A stretch of 64,000 nucleotides of DNA from Mesorhizobium sp. WSM3862. GTDB lineage: Bacteria > Pseudomonadota > Alphaproteobacteria > Rhizobiales > Rhizobiaceae. The stretch covers positions 77,001 to 141,000 of the forward strand of contig NZ_NSGE01000005.1 of the NCBI RefSeq assembly GCF_002294985.1, read 5' to 3'. Shown here one piece after another: positions 1 to 9,808 of the stretch (position 1 is the first letter of the stretch; the number at the start of each line of letters is the position of its first letter). Position numbers and translations under genes: made by a program. The notes below the pieces were generated by a model, which did not search any database, was not told where the DNA came from, and saw nothing but the letters and a program-made list of their open reading frames with translations.

Positions 1-1307
1 GCCGCAGCTTCACCAGCCGGCTCGAGGCCGAGATCGCCACGACGAGCGGCAAGGGAGGGCAGCTCGCGCTGATGCTTATCGACCTCGACCGCTTCAAGGA
101 AGTCAACGACCTGTTCGGTCATGCGGCCGGCGACGCCGTGCTGCAGAGGGTGGCGCAATGCGCGTCGAGCGTGCTCCGCCATGGGCAGATGCTCGCCCGT
201 CTCGGCGGCGACGAATTCGCCATCATCGCGCCGAACCTTCCCGACCCGCAGGCCGCCGGCCGCATCGCCGAGGCGGTGCTTTCCAAGCTGCGCCAAGAAA
301 GCCAGTTGTCGCCCGGCGGCGAACTGGTGTCGGCCAGCATCGGCATTGCTCTTTACCCGCTGGATGCCGACGAGCAGGCGGCGCTGGTCAGCCATGCCGA
401 CACCGCGCTCTACCGCGCCAAGGCCGAGGGCAAGGACACTTATCGCTATTTCGAGGCGTCGATGGGTGCCGAGACGCGCGACAGGCGCGCCATGGAGCAC
501 GATCTGCGCCAGGCGGTTGCGCGCGGCGAGTTCCGGCTGGTCTATCAGCCGCAAAAAAAGATCAGCAGCGGCAAGATGATCGGTTTCGAGGCCTTGATCC
601 GCTGGCATCATCCGGAGCGCGGCAACATCCCGCCGTCGGTCTTCATCCCGGTCGCGGAAGACAGCGGCGCCATCGCCCAGATCGGCGAATGGGTGCTGGC
701 GACGGCCTGCGAGGAAGCCGTGCGCTGGAAAAATCCGCTGACCATCGCCGTCAATGTCTCGGCGGTGCAGCTCCACAACCCGAATTTCAGCCGCAAAGTG
801 CACGAGATTCTGCTGCGTTCGGGACTTCCGGCCGGACGGCTGGAGCTTGAAGTGACCGAGACGGCGCTGATCAAGGATATGCCGCGGGCGCTGGCGACTC
901 TGCGGCAGGTCAAGGCGCTTGGTATTCGCGTCGCGATGGACGATTTTGGAACCGGCTATTCATCGCTTTCCAACCTCCGCGCTTTCCCTTTCGACAAGAT
1001 CAAGATCGACGGCTCCTTCATCAAGTCGGTCGACAGGAATGGTCAGGTCGCGGCCATCGTGCGCGCCGTGCTGGGGCTGGGGCGCGGCCTGGGCCTGCCT
1101 GTTCTGGCCGAAGGCGTCGAAACGCTGGACGAATTGCGCTTCCTCGATGCCGAGGACTGCGAGATCGGCCAGGGATACTATCTCGGCAGGCCAGGCCCGA
1201 TCGAAACCTTCAGCGAGCTGACCGGCGTGCCGGCGGCCATGGATGCTGTCGAGGCCCGCGGCGGCCGCATCCTCATGCTCGAGCCCGCCGCCGCGCGCTC
1301 AGCTTGA
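1..1307 (+). CDS. GGDEF/EAL diguanylate cyclase-phosphodiesterase, C-terminal part (5' end outside window)
   Basis: The reading frame is already open at base 3, so the gene starts upstream; about 434 residues are visible. A GGDEF domain comes first (LMLIDLDRFKEVND, then RLGGDEFAI near base 200, so the active-site GGDEF is intact). An EAL domain follows (FEALIRW near base 590, EVTETALI, DDFGTGYSS, KIDGSFI, AEGVE). The metal- and catalysis-linked EAL motifs look conserved, so both c-di-GMP synthesis and hydrolysis are possible from sequence alone. Any sensor domain lies off the left edge. The last 9 bases overlap the end of the convergent thioredoxin gene. Confidence 0.95.
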   Translation, partial: RSFTSRLEAEIATTSGKGGQLALMLIDLDRFKEVNDLFGHAAGDAVLQRVAQCASSVLRHGQMLARLGGDEFAIIAPNLPDPQAAGRIAEAVLSKLRQESQLSPGGELVSASIGIALYPLDADEQAALVSHADTALYRAKAEGKDTYRYFEASMGAETRDRRAMEHDLRQAVARGEFRLVYQPQKKISSGKMIGFEALIRWHHPERGNIPPSVFIPVAEDSGAIAQIGEWVLATACEEAVRWKNPLTIAVNVSAVQLHNPNFSRKVHEILLRSGLPAGRLELEVTETALIKDMPRALATLRQVKALGIRVAMDDFGTGYSSLSNLRAFPFDKIKIDGSFIKSVDRNGQVAAIVRAVLGLGRGLGLPVLAEGVETLDELRFLDAEDCEIGQGYYLGRPGPIETFSELTGVPAAMDAVEARGGRILMLEPAAARSA

Positions 1308-1988
1308 CGGACTGAGCGCGGCTTCCACCAATCGCTTGGCATCGGGGCTCGACCATTCCGCCGGGCCGTTCATATGTGCGATCAGGCAGCCTTCGCCGTC
1401 GATCAGCATCGTCACCGGCAAGCCAAGCGCCAGCCCGCGCGTCTTGGCCTCGTTGAACAGGCCCATCGTCGCATCCCGGTAGTAGCCGAGCGTCTCGATG
1501 CCGATCTCCTTCAGGAATTTTTTCGGCTTGGCGTCGTCGCCGGTGTCGACATTGACCGCGACGACCTCGAAAGTGTTGCTGCCCTTTTCCTTCTGCAATG
1601 CGTCGAGCGCCGGCATTTCGGCGCGGCAGGGCGCACACCATGTCGCCCACAGATTGAGCAGCACCGTCTTGCCGGCATGGCCGGCGATCGTCGTCGGCTT
1701 GCCATCGGGTCCGTTGAAGGCGAGGCTCTTCAGCGATTGCGGCGGATCCGCCGGCTGCAGCGCCGCGACCTGGCCGACCGCCTTTGCCGCAACCTGCTTG
1801 GCCCGTTCGGCCTTAGCCTTGCAGGCGACGTCGTCCTTGCCGGTGCCGGCGGCGGCAACCTGATCCGGCGCGTTGTTGCCAGAACCGCTCTCGCTGACAT
1901 ATACCGCGACCGCGCCGGCCAGCACGCCCGCCACAAGCGCGGCGAGGATGAGGCGCGGGGCCGGGAAGAACTTATTGCCGTCTGCCAT
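1299..1988 (-). CDS. TlpA-family membrane-anchored thioredoxin
   Basis: A 229-aa protein with an N-terminal membrane anchor (residues about 10-32, hydrophobic Ala/Val/Leu stretch) and a periplasmic thioredoxin fold carrying the redox motif WCAPC after NLWAT. This is the TlpA/ResA/CcmG-type arrangement: a thiol-disulfide reductant on the outer face of the inner membrane, usually serving cytochrome c or cytochrome oxidase maturation. The ATG at 1988 places the anchor at the N-terminus; the open frame extends further upstream but would run through the argH promoter. It is divergent from argH with a 36-bp gap, a common arrangement in rhizobia. The exact client is not shown by the sequence. Confidence 0.9.
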   Translation of the reverse strand: MADGNKFFPAPRLILAALVAGVLAGAVAVYVSESGSGNNAPDQVAAAGTGKDDVACKAKAERAKQVAAKAVGQVAALQPADPPQSLKSLAFNGPDGKPTTIAGHAGKTVLLNLWATWCAPCRAEMPALDALQKEKGSNTFEVVAVNVDTGDDAKPKKFLKEIGIETLGYYRDATMGLFNEAKTRGLALGLPVTMLIDGEGCLIAHMNGPAEWSSPDAKRLVEAALSPSS

Positions 1989-2024
1989 TTTCTTAAAAAC
2001 TGCTCCGGAGCACGGGTTATAGCG

Positions 2025-3425
2025 ATGAGCGACAAGAAGGCCAGCAACCAGATGTGGGGCGGACGTTTTGCCTCGGGTCCGGCCGCGATCATGGAAGCGA
2101 TCAACGCATCGATCGCCTTCGACCGCAAACTCTACGCGCAGGACATCCGCGGCTCGATCGCCCACAGCGAGATGTTGGCTGAAACGGGCATTATTTCGGC
2201 CGCCGATCAAGAAAAAATCGCTCACGGCCTGAACACGATCCTGAAAGAGATCGAGGCCGGGAAATTCGAATTCTCGACCAAGCTCGAAGACATCCATATG
2301 AATGTCGAAGCGCGTCTGGCCGATCTGATCGGGTCGGCTGCCGGCCGCCTGCATACCGCCCGCTCGCGTAACGATCAGGTGGCGGTCGATCTGAAACTCT
2401 GGGTCAAGGAGGAATGCCAGCGCGTCGCCCAGGCGCTGAAGGACCTCATCGGCGCCTTTCTCGAGCGCGCCGAGGAGCACGCCGCGACGGTCATGCCCGG
2501 CTTCACCCATATGCAGGCCGCGCAGCCGGTGACCTTCGGTCATCATTGCATGGCTTATGTCGAGATGTTCGGCCGCGATCTGTCACGTGTCCGCGACGCC
2601 ATCGAGCGCATGGACGAAAGCCCGCTGGGCGCCGCCGCGCTGGCCGGCACGAGCTTTTCCATCGACCGCCATATGTCGGCGAAGGCGCTCGGCTTCCGCG
2701 AGCCGATGCGCAATTCCCTCGACAGCGTGTCGGACCGCGATTTCGCGCTCGACTTCCTGTCCATCGCCGCGATCTGCGGCACGCATCTGTCGCGGCTCGC
2801 CGAGGAGATCATCATCTGGTCGACGCCGCAATTCGGCTTCGTCCGGCTCTCGGATAGCTTCTCCACCGGCTCCTCGATCATGCCGCAGAAGAAGAACCCG
2901 GACGCCGCCGAACTGGTGCGCGGCAAGACCGGCCGCGTCAATGGCCATCTGGTCGGCCTGCTGACGGTGATGAAGGGCATGCCGCTGACCTACGGCAAGG
3001 ATATGCAGGAGGACAAGGAATCGGTCTTCGACGCCGCCGAGACGCTCGACCTGATGCTGGCGGCGACCACCGGCATGGTGCGCGACATGACCGTGAACAC
3101 GGCCGCCATGAAGAAGGCCGCCGGCGCCGGTCACGCCACCGCCACCGACCTCGCCGACTGGCTGGTGCGCAATCTCGGCCTGCCCTTCCGCGAGGCCCAT
3201 CACGTCACCGGCCGCGCCGTCGCGCTCGCCGAGGAGAAGAAGGTCGGGCTGGAAAAGCTCTCGTTGGAGGACCTGCGCTCGATCCATCCCGGCATCACCG
3301 ACGGCATCTTCTCCGTGCTTGCCGTGCAGAATTCGGTGAAGAGCCGGACCAGCTTCGGCGGCACCGCGCCGTCGGAGGTGAAGAAGCAGATCCGCTATTG
3401 GAAAAAGCGGCTCGCCAAGGCGTGA
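2025..3425 (+). CDS. argH: argininosuccinate lyase
   Basis: A 466-aa enzyme, the usual length for ArgH, that splits argininosuccinate into arginine and fumarate (last step of arginine synthesis; cytosolic homotetramer). The fumarase/ASL superfamily signature [12 protein letters not shown] lies around residue 283 and includes the catalytic serine loop; TARSRNDQ lies near residue 108. The ATG at 2025 is chosen because homologues begin with a short tail before MWGGRF; the longer open frame upstream overlaps the tlpA-like gene. It is followed by lptM and lysA in the same direction, a conserved alphaproteobacterial order. Confidence 0.97.
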   Translation: MSDKKASNQMWGGRFASGPAAIMEAINASIAFDRKLYAQDIRGSIAHSEMLAETGIISAADQEKIAHGLNTILKEIEAGKFEFSTKLEDIHMNVEARLADLIGSAAGRLHTARSRNDQVAVDLKLWVKEECQRVAQALKDLIGAFLERAEEHAATVMPGFTHMQAAQPVTFGHHCMAYVEMFGRDLSRVRDAIERMDESPLGAAALAGTSFSIDRHMSAKALGFREPMRNSLDSVSDRDFALDFLSIAAICGTHLSRLAEEIIIWSTPQFGFVRLSDSFSTGSSIMPQKKNPDAAELVRGKTGRVNGHLVGLLTVMKGMPLTYGKDMQEDKESVFDAAETLDLMLAATTGMVRDMTVNTAAMKKAAGAGHATATDLADWLVRNLGLPFREAHHVTGRAVALAEEKKVGLEKLSLEDLRSIHPGITDGIFSVLAVQNSVKSRTSFGGTAPSEVKKQIRYWKKRLAKA

Positions 3426-3497
3426 TGCCGGGATGCAATGCGCCGAAAACTCGGCTAAAAGCGCGGCTGGACAAAACAGTTTCGAACGGATGGATCG

Positions 3498-3704
3498 ATG
3501 ACCCGAGGCAGGATTTTGGTGACGCTCGCGCTGCTGGCGGCGGTTGTCACCGTCACGGCCTGCGGCAGGAGAGGCGGCCTCGATACGCCTTACGAGGCTG
3601 CCGTGCAGGCGCGCAAGGATGCGGAGCGAGCCAAACAGCCGCTGCCGCCCGAGCCTGAGAAACCGGTCAAGGACAAGAAGTTCATTCTCGACCCCTTGCT
3701 CTAG
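3498..3704 (+). CDS. lptM: small LptM-like lipoprotein
   Basis: A 68-aa lipoprotein. The N-terminus has a hydrophobic stretch and a lipobox ending VTACG, so Cys22 would be lipidated. The mature part starts CGRRGGLDTP, which matches the short conserved block of LptM (YifL), a lipoprotein that helps maturation of the LPS translocon LptDE. The rest is a charged, proline-rich tail. Position between argH and lysA is typical for this family (in E. coli it sits beside dapF). Family assignment rests on the lipobox block and the gene neighbourhood. Confidence 0.8.
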   Translation: MTRGRILVTLALLAAVVTVTACGRRGGLDTPYEAAVQARKDAERAKQPLPPEPEKPVKDKKFILDPLL

Positions 3705-3756
3705 AGCCGAGGAGATCATCCGATCTCATCGCGCTCCAATTTTCGGACCTCTCCCC

Positions 3757-5025
3757 GTGAACCATTTCGACTACCGCGACGGCGTTCTCTACGCCGAGGA
3801 TGTGGCAATCCCCGACATCGCCGCCAGCGTCGGCACGCCGTTTTACTGCTATTCGACCGCGACCCTGACCAGGCATTTCCGGGTCTTCAAGGAAGCTTTT
3901 GCCGGTCTCGACGCGCTGGTCTGCTACGCGATGAAGGCGAATTCCAACCAGGCCGTCCTGAAGACCCTGGCAAGACAAGGCGCCGGCGCCGACGTGGTGT
4001 CGGAAGGTGAACTGCGGCGCGCTTTGGCCGCCGGCATCCCCGCGAGCAAGATCCTGTTTTCCGGCGTCGGCAAGACCGCGCGGGAAATGGACTTCGCCCT
4101 CAATGCCGGCATCCTCTGCTTCAACGTCGAGTCCGAACCCGAACTCGAACTGCTGTCGGCGCGCGCCACAGCGCTCGGCAAGGTGGCACCCGTCTCGCTG
4201 CGCATCAACCCGGACGTCGACGCCAGGACCCACAAGAAGATCTCCACCGGCAAGGCCGAGAACAAGTTCGGCATCCCGTGGCAGCGGGCGCGCCAGGTCT
4301 ATGCCCGCGCGGCGGAGCTGCCGGGCATCAAGGTCACCGGCATCGACACCCATATCGGCAGCCAGATCACCGAACTGCAGCCTTTCGACGACGCTTTCGC
4401 GCTGCTGGTGGAACTGGTCGGCGTGCTGCGCGCTGACGGACACGCCATCGAGCATGTCGATCTCGGCGGCGGCCTCGGCATTCCGTACCGCGTCGACAAC
4501 AGCCCGCCGCCCTTGCCCGACGCCTATGCCGAGATCGTCAGGAAGCATGTCACCCGGCTCGGCCTGAAGGTGATGTTCGAGCCTGGCCGGCTGATCGTCG
4601 GCAATGCCGGCATCCTGGTCTCGGAAGTGATCTATGTGAAGGAAGGCGACGCCAAGAACTTCCTCGTCGTCGATGCCGCCATGAACGACCTGATCCGGCC
4701 GACGCTTTATGACGCCTTCCACGACATCAGACCGGTGGTGCAGCCGCCGGCTGCCACGCCGCGCATGAAGGTCGATATCGTCGGCCCCGTCTGCGAGACA
4801 GGCGATTTCCTCGGCCTCGACCGCGATCTCCCCAGGCTGAAGGCCGGCGACCTCATCGCCGTCTCCACGGCCGGCGCCTATGGCGCGGTGCAGGCCGGCA
4901 CCTACAACACAAGGCTCCTGGTGCCCGAAGTGCTGGTCGACGGCGACCGTTTTCACGTCGTACGGCCGCGCCCGACCTATGAGGAGCTGATCGGGCTGGA
5001 TTCATTGCCCGAGTGGCTGAAATAG
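3757..5025 (+). CDS. lysA: diaminopimelate decarboxylase
   Basis: A 422-aa PLP enzyme converting meso-diaminopimelate to lysine, the last step of lysine synthesis. Fold-type III features are visible: YAMKAN with the PLP lysine at about residue 60, HIGSQI, the glycine-rich DLGGGLGIPY, FEPGR, and PVCETGDFLG with the active-site cysteine. The start is a GTG at 3757 that gives the family N-terminus VNHFDYRDGVLYAEDV; the open frame extends upstream through the lptM gene and cannot be the real start. It is 52 bp after lptM, probably the same transcript. Confidence 0.96.
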   Translation: MNHFDYRDGVLYAEDVAIPDIAASVGTPFYCYSTATLTRHFRVFKEAFAGLDALVCYAMKANSNQAVLKTLARQGAGADVVSEGELRRALAAGIPASKILFSGVGKTAREMDFALNAGILCFNVESEPELELLSARATALGKVAPVSLRINPDVDARTHKKISTGKAENKFGIPWQRARQVYARAAELPGIKVTGIDTHIGSQITELQPFDDAFALLVELVGVLRADGHAIEHVDLGGGLGIPYRVDNSPPPLPDAYAEIVRKHVTRLGLKVMFEPGRLIVGNAGILVSEVIYVKEGDAKNFLVVDAAMNDLIRPTLYDAFHDIRPVVQPPAATPRMKVDIVGPVCETGDFLGLDRDLPRLKAGDLIAVSTAGAYGAVQAGTYNTRLLVPEVLVDGDRFHVVRPRPTYEELIGLDSLPEWLK

Positions 5026-5059
5026 AAGCACGAGGGTCCCGCGCTCAAAGGAGCAAGCC

Positions 5060-6001
5060 ATGCTGGAGACTGGAGCTATCACGCGGGATCGCATCGCCGC
5101 GGTGGAACCGCACATCCGCCCGTTCGTCCGCCACACGCCGGTGCTGCGCGTCGACATGGCTGACTTCGGCCGGCCGGCCTTTCCGGTCGATCTGAAGCTC
5201 GAATGTCTGCAGCATTCCGGCTCGTTCAAGGCGCGCGGCGCCTTCACCAACCTGCTCGAGCGGCAGGTGCCCGCAGCGGGTGTGGTCGCCGCCTCCGGCG
5301 GCAATCATGGCGCCGCCGTCGCCTATGCCGCCATGAAGCTCGGGCACAGGGCCACCATCTTCGTGCCCGAGGTCAGCCCGCCGGCAAAGCTCGAGCGCAT
5401 CCGCAGCTACGGCGCCGAGCTGGTGGTCGGCGGTGCGCGCTATGCCGAGGCGCTGGCTGCCAGCGAGGATTTTGCCGAACGAACCGGCGCCCTGCAGATC
5501 CACGCCTTCAACCAGGAAGAGACGCTAATCGGCCAAGGCACTCTCGGGCTCGAGATCGAAGCCGATCTGCCGGAGATCGACACACTGCTTGTCGCGGTCG
5601 GCGGCGGCGGCCTGATCGGCGGCATCGCCGCCTGGTTCGCTGGCCGCATCCGCATCATCGCCATCGAGCCCGAGGGCGCGCCGACGCTTCACCGCGCCTT
5701 CGAAGCCGGCAAGCCGGTCGATGCACCGGCCGAGGGCATCGCCGCCGATTCGCTGGCGCCGAAGCGCGTCGGCGAAATGATGTTCCCGATCGCGAAAGCC
5801 TTCGTCGAGCGCTCGATCCTGGTCAGCGACGACGACATCGTGGCGGCGCAGAAAGCGCTCTGGGACCGCACGCGAATCATCGCCGAGCCGGGCGGGGCCG
5901 CTGCCTTTGCGGCGATGCTTTCCGGTCGCTACGCGCCGGCTCTCGGCGAGCGCGCGGCCGTCCTGGTCTGCGGCTCCAACACGAATCCCGCGAATTTCTG
6001 A
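5060..6001 (+). CDS. threonine/serine dehydratase-like PLP enzyme
   Basis: A 313-aa fold-type II PLP enzyme. The PLP lysine lies in SFKARGA (residue about 57), the substrate loop is ASGGNHGAA, and a GGGGLIGG phosphate-binding loop lies near residue 180. There is no C-terminal ACT regulatory domain, so it resembles the short catabolic threonine/serine dehydratases rather than IlvA. Likely reaction: deamination of L-threonine or L-serine to the 2-oxo acid plus ammonia; racemase activity is also known in this family. It starts 34 bp after lysA. Confidence 0.88.
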   Translation: MLETGAITRDRIAAVEPHIRPFVRHTPVLRVDMADFGRPAFPVDLKLECLQHSGSFKARGAFTNLLERQVPAAGVVAASGGNHGAAVAYAAMKLGHRATIFVPEVSPPAKLERIRSYGAELVVGGARYAEALAASEDFAERTGALQIHAFNQEETLIGQGTLGLEIEADLPEIDTLLVAVGGGGLIGGIAAWFAGRIRIIAIEPEGAPTLHRAFEAGKPVDAPAEGIAADSLAPKRVGEMMFPIAKAFVERSILVSDDDIVAAQKALWDRTRIIAEPGGAAAFAAMLSGRYAPALGERAAVLVCGSNTNPANF

Positions 6002-6092
6002 TCGTAAAGGCGGCGAACCCTTCACAGATTTTGGAACCCGCCTCGCCTTCGCCGTGTTTGGTGTTATCCTCTGCTCATGAGGTCCGGGCGAT

Positions 6093-6106
6093 CCTGCCCG
6101 GGCAGG
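6093..6106. repeat. 14-bp perfect palindrome next to the DUF4175 start
   Basis: CCTGCCCGGGCAGG is its own reverse complement; its last bases overlap the purine-rich GGAAGG that serves as ribosome binding site for the gene starting at 6115. It could act as an operator or as an RNA hairpin that masks the site. No function is known. Confidence 0.5.
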
Positions 6107-6114
6107 AAGGGCCG

Positions 6115-8712
6115 ATGACGGAACGACCCATTTCCAGCGGCGAACGCGGTCTGGCCGGGCGCCTTGCCTTGAGCCGGCTGGCGACGCGGGCCTCGATGAT
6201 CTTCGAGCGCGGCTGGCCGTTGCTGTTGCCGCTGGCGGTGGTCGCCGGCCTGTTCCTCAGTGTCTCGTGGCTGGGCTTGTTCCAGCGCCTGCCGGATCTG
6301 GCGCGGATCGGCCTCCTGATCCTCTTCTCCATCTCGGCGCTCGCCGCGCTCTTTGCGCTGCGCTTCTTCCGCATTCCTTCCGCCGCCGAGGTCGACCGGC
6401 GCATCGAGGCAGCGAACGAGCTGCTGCACAGCCCCGTGCAGGTGCAGACCGACCGGCCGAGCGGCGCGGACAGCCTCTTCTCGCAGGCGCTGTGGCGCGA
6501 GCACCAGAAGCGCATGGCCGAGCGGCTCTCCGGCCTGGGCGCCGACCGGCCGCGCACAAGCGTGCCGGATTATGACCGCTGGGGCCTGCGGGCTGTGGTG
6601 GGGCTGCTGTTCGTCACCGCTTTTGCCTTCTCGTTCGGACCTTTCGGCGGCAGGATCAGCGACGGCTTCGTCGCCAGCGCCGCGCGCGATAGTGTGCCGC
6701 CGCGCATCGATGCCTGGGTGACGCCGCCGTCCTATACCGGGAAGCCGCCGCTGTTCTTGACCGCCGACGTGAACCAGGCCGCGCAGGTCTTCAGCGTCCC
6801 AGAGGGCAGCGACGTCTCGCTGCGCGTCACCGGCGGAACCGGCGAAGAGACGCTGAGCTATGCCGACGCGAACGGCAACGATCGCGCCATCGAGCCGGCT
6901 GCGCCGAAGGGCGCCGCGCCAGCCGCGGCGCAGCCGGGGTCCCCAGCCGGGCTCAAAGTGCGCCAGTTCTCCGGCAAGCTGAACACCAACGGCACGCTGC
7001 GGCTCAAGTCCGGCGAGGACGACCTCAGCCACTGGGCCTTCGCCATCATCCCGGACAAACCACCGACGATCCGTTTCGTCGGCGAGCCCAAGCGTGCCGT
7101 CAATGGCGCTATCGAGCTCAACTACCAGATCGACGACGACTATGGCGCGGCCTCCGCCAAGGCCGTCTTCGAGCTGTCTGAGCCGCCGCCGGCCAATGCG
7201 CATCCGCTCTACGGCCCGCCCGACATGCCGCTGACGCTGCCGCGCCGCGGCGGCAAGGCGAACGCGGCCAAGACGACCAAGGATCTGACCGAGCATGTCT
7301 GGGCCGGCAGCACCATCAAGCTGACGCTCACCGCCACCGACGATGCCGGCCATACCGCCACCAGTGAGACCAAGACGCTGGTGATGCCGGAGCGGCCCTT
7401 CTCCAATCCGCTGGCCCGCGCTGTGATCGAGCAGCGCCGCCTGTTGGCGCTCGACGCCAACGCCAAGCCGCGCGTGCTCGACCTGATGGACGCGATCACC
7501 CTGCGCCCCGAGGATACCTTCGACAACATGTCGCATTACCTGGCGATCATGAGCGCGAGGAGCCGGCTGAAGCTTGCCGAGAACGACGACCAGCTACGCA
7601 ACGAGGTGGCTTATCTGTGGGAGATCGCGCTCGGCATCGAGGAAGGCAATCTGTCGGCCGCCGAGCGTCGGCTGCGCCAGGCGCAGCAGGCGCTACAGGA
7701 CGCCATCAAAAACGGCGCCAGCGACGAAGAGCTCGAAAAGGCGATGAAGGAACTTCGCGAGGCGATGAACCAGTTCCTGCAGGAATTCGCCCAGCGCGCC
7801 CAGCAGAACCCGAACGCGCCGCAGATGCAGCAGAACGGTCGGGAACTGCGCCAGAGCGACATCAACCGGATGATGGACGAGATCGAGAATCTCGCCAAAT
7901 CCGGCGACCGAGACCGGGCCCAGCAGTTGTTGTCGGAACTGCAGGACATGATGAACAACCTGCAGGCCGGGCGCCAGCAGCAGGCCGGCGAGCAGGACAG
8001 CGAGATGCGCCAGCAGATGGACAAGCTGGGCGAGATCATGCGGCGCCAGCAGGAGATGATGAACGATACCTTCCGCCTCGACCAGATGCAGCGCGGCGAT
8101 CGGCAGCGCGGTGCAAATCGCGACGAGCAGCTGGGCGAGGATGGCGAGCAGTCGCAGGATGGGCAGAAGCCCGGTGATGACCGCGACCCGCTCGGCCGGC
8201 CGAAGCAAATGACGCCGCAGGAATTCGCGGATGCGCTGAAGCAGCTGCAGGAAGGTCAGGGCCAGCTGCAGAGCGAGCTCGACAAGCTGAAGAAGGGCCT
8301 CGAAGGCATGGGCATGCAGCCCAATGAGGGCTTTGGCGAGGCCGGCAAATCCATGGGCGATGCCGAGCAGGCGCTGGGCGAAGGCGAAGGCGACCAGGCG
8401 GTCGGCCACCAGGGCCGCGCGCTGGAGGCGCTGCGCCGCGGCGCCAAGGAGATGATGAAGCAGATGCAGGCCATGCAGGGCGACCAGGGCGGCAGCGAAC
8501 AGGGCGGACGTCAGCAGGACGCCGACCGCGACCCGCTTGGCCGGCCGCGCGCCACGAAGGGCCCCGACGACGGCAACTCCGTCAAGGTGCCCGACGAGAT
8601 CGACGTGCAGCGCGCCCGCCAGATCCTCGAAGCGATCCGCAAGCGCCTCGGCAACGCGCTCAGCCCGGACATCGAGCGCAGCTACCTCGAACGCCTGCTC
8701 GAACTGAAATAG
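6115..8712 (+). CDS. DUF4175 (TIGR02302-type) large membrane protein
   Basis: An 865-aa protein with two closely spaced N-terminal membrane segments (about residues 28-51 and 62-82) and a third near 155-175. A long periplasmic part of beta-rich character follows, then a very Gln/Glu/Met-rich, coiled-coil-like tail from about residue 500 (repeated runs such as QRAQQN, MMNNLQ, DPLGRP). This layout is that of the alphaproteobacterial TIGR02302/DUF4175 family, whose function is unknown. Location directly after lysA is conserved in rhizobia. The ATG at 6115 follows GGAAGG at 5-nt spacing; the open frame upstream overlaps the dehydratase gene. Confidence 0.9.
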   Translation: MTERPISSGERGLAGRLALSRLATRASMIFERGWPLLLPLAVVAGLFLSVSWLGLFQRLPDLARIGLLILFSISALAALFALRFFRIPSAAEVDRRIEAANELLHSPVQVQTDRPSGADSLFSQALWREHQKRMAERLSGLGADRPRTSVPDYDRWGLRAVVGLLFVTAFAFSFGPFGGRISDGFVASAARDSVPPRIDAWVTPPSYTGKPPLFLTADVNQAAQVFSVPEGSDVSLRVTGGTGEETLSYADANGNDRAIEPAAPKGAAPAAAQPGSPAGLKVRQFSGKLNTNGTLRLKSGEDDLSHWAFAIIPDKPPTIRFVGEPKRAVNGAIELNYQIDDDYGAASAKAVFELSEPPPANAHPLYGPPDMPLTLPRRGGKANAAKTTKDLTEHVWAGSTIKLTLTATDDAGHTATSETKTLVMPERPFSNPLARAVIEQRRLLALDANAKPRVLDLMDAITLRPEDTFDNMSHYLAIMSARSRLKLAENDDQLRNEVAYLWEIALGIEEGNLSAAERRLRQAQQALQDAIKNGASDEELEKAMKELREAMNQFLQEFAQRAQQNPNAPQMQQNGRELRQSDINRMMDEIENLAKSGDRDRAQQLLSELQDMMNNLQAGRQQQAGEQDSEMRQQMDKLGEIMRRQQEMMNDTFRLDQMQRGDRQRGANRDEQLGEDGEQSQDGQKPGDDRDPLGRPKQMTPQEFADALKQLQEGQGQLQSELDKLKKGLEGMGMQPNEGFGEAGKSMGDAEQALGEGEGDQAVGHQGRALEALRRGAKEMMKQMQAMQGDQGGSEQGGRQQDADRDPLGRPRATKGPDDGNSVKVPDEIDVQRARQILEAIRKRLGNALSPDIERSYLERLLELK

Positions 8713-8735
8713 CGCCCACACCGGTCACCGCCGAC

Positions 8736-9101
8736 ATGCCGAAGCTTGGAACCGTCACGCCGATCCTGCGCATGTTCGATACCGTCAAGGCGCGAGAGTT
8801 CTATCTCGACTTCCTCGGTTTCGAGGTCCGCTTCGAGCATCGCTTCGACGACAACGCGCCGCTCTATATGGGCGTCGCCCGCGACGGCTGCGAGCTGCAT
8901 TTGAGCGAGCATCATGGCGACGGCTCGCCCGGTGCCAATATACGCATCGAAGCGACCGGCATCATTGAGCTGCATCGCGAGTTCAAGGCCAAGAACTACC
9001 GCTTCAACAGGCCGGGCCTTGAGACGACGCCTTGGCAGACGAAGGAGGTCACGGTGATCGATCCGTTCGGCAATCGCCTGACCTTTTTCGAAAGAGACTG
9101 A
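8736..9101 (+). CDS. VOC-superfamily (glyoxalase/bleomycin-resistance type) protein
   Basis: A 121-aa protein with one pair of the beta-alpha-beta-beta-beta modules of the vicinal-oxygen-chelate fold: TPILRMFDTVKAREFYLDFLGF at the start (seen as the typical 'AR.FY.D.LGF' pattern) and the closing motif VIDPFGNRLTFFE. Members bind a metal and act as lyases, dioxygenases or drug-binding proteins; the substrate cannot be told. It lies 23 bp after the DUF4175 gene. Confidence 0.88.
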   Translation: MPKLGTVTPILRMFDTVKAREFYLDFLGFEVRFEHRFDDNAPLYMGVARDGCELHLSEHHGDGSPGANIRIEATGIIELHREFKAKNYRFNRPGLETTPWQTKEVTVIDPFGNRLTFFERD

Positions 9102-9188
9102 GGTAGCGGGCAGCCGCAGGTCGCTCTCGCCACACGCATTGCAGGCCGCGCTGCCTACCGGTATCGTCATCGTCAAGGGAGACTGGCG

Positions 9189-9791
9189 ATGATCGACTTC
9201 TGGTTCTCCATCGGCAGCACCTACACCTATCTTTCGGTGATGCGTCTCGCCGAGGTTGCGGCTGAGACCGGCATCGAGTTCCGCTGGCGACCCTTCAATG
9301 TGCGCGCCATCATGATCGAGATGGACAACATTCCCTTTGCCAAGAAGCCGGCGAAGGCGGCTTATATGTGGCGCGACATCGAGCGCCGAGCGGCGATGTA
9401 CAGGATGGTGCCGAAACTGCCGGCCCCCTACCCGCTGGCCGAGCTCGAACGCGCCAATCGCGTGGCTCTCATCGCGGCGCACGAGGGCTGGTGCGAAGCC
9501 TATGCCCGGGAAAGCTACCGGCGCTGGTTCGAAATGGGTGAGCCGGCGGGTAGCGAGCCAAACATTTCGGCGAGCATCGAGAAGGCCGGACAGAAAGCGG
9601 AGCCGGTTCTTCGGCGGGCCGACAGCGATGACGCCAAGGCCGAGCTCGCGGCCGCGACGGAGCAGGCCAAGGCGCTCGGCATCTTCGGCTCGCCGAGCTT
9701 CGTCGTCGACGGCGAGCTGTTCTGGGGCGACGATCGCCTTGAGGATGCCATGCGCTGGCTCAAGCAGATGGAGAGCGGACCGCCGGATTGA
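9189..9791 (+). CDS. 2-hydroxychromene-2-carboxylate isomerase / DsbA-like thioredoxin-fold protein
   Basis: A 200-aa protein of the DsbA-like kappa-GST group. It begins DFWFSIGSTYTYLS, the N-terminal pattern of HCCA isomerases, with a serine where DsbA has its first cysteine, and contains LGIFGSPSFVVDGELFWGDDRL near the C-terminus, the characteristic closing block of the family. It probably uses glutathione in an isomerase reaction, classically in naphthalene breakdown, but nothing nearby points to an aromatic pathway, so the substrate is open. The ATG has a purine-rich AAGGGAGA about 8 nt upstream. Confidence 0.87.
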   Translation: MIDFWFSIGSTYTYLSVMRLAEVAAETGIEFRWRPFNVRAIMIEMDNIPFAKKPAKAAYMWRDIERRAAMYRMVPKLPAPYPLAELERANRVALIAAHEGWCEAYARESYRRWFEMGEPAGSEPNISASIEKAGQKAEPVLRRADSDDAKAELAAATEQAKALGIFGSPSFVVDGELFWGDDRLEDAMRWLKQMESGPPD

Positions 9792-9808
9792 GCGGACCGT
9801 TTCGTAAG

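Noticed and set aside
6033..6058. GGAAC-N19-TT upstream of the DUF4175 gene, resembling an EcfG promoter
   Set aside because: Such a short pattern is expected by chance in this much intergenic DNA, and the GTT of the -10 is one base further away than at prkA; no stress link supports it.
5203..6114. Long N-terminal extension of the DUF4175 reading frame
   Set aside because: It overlaps the dehydratase gene in another frame, is Arg/Ala-rich shadow sequence, and the ATG at 6115 has a good ribosome site.
9137..9172. Possible fourth copy of the stop-codon repeat (ATTGCAGGCCG followed by TATCG)
   Set aside because: Only the first 11 bases match well, spacing is off, and it is not at a stop codon of a minus-strand gene.
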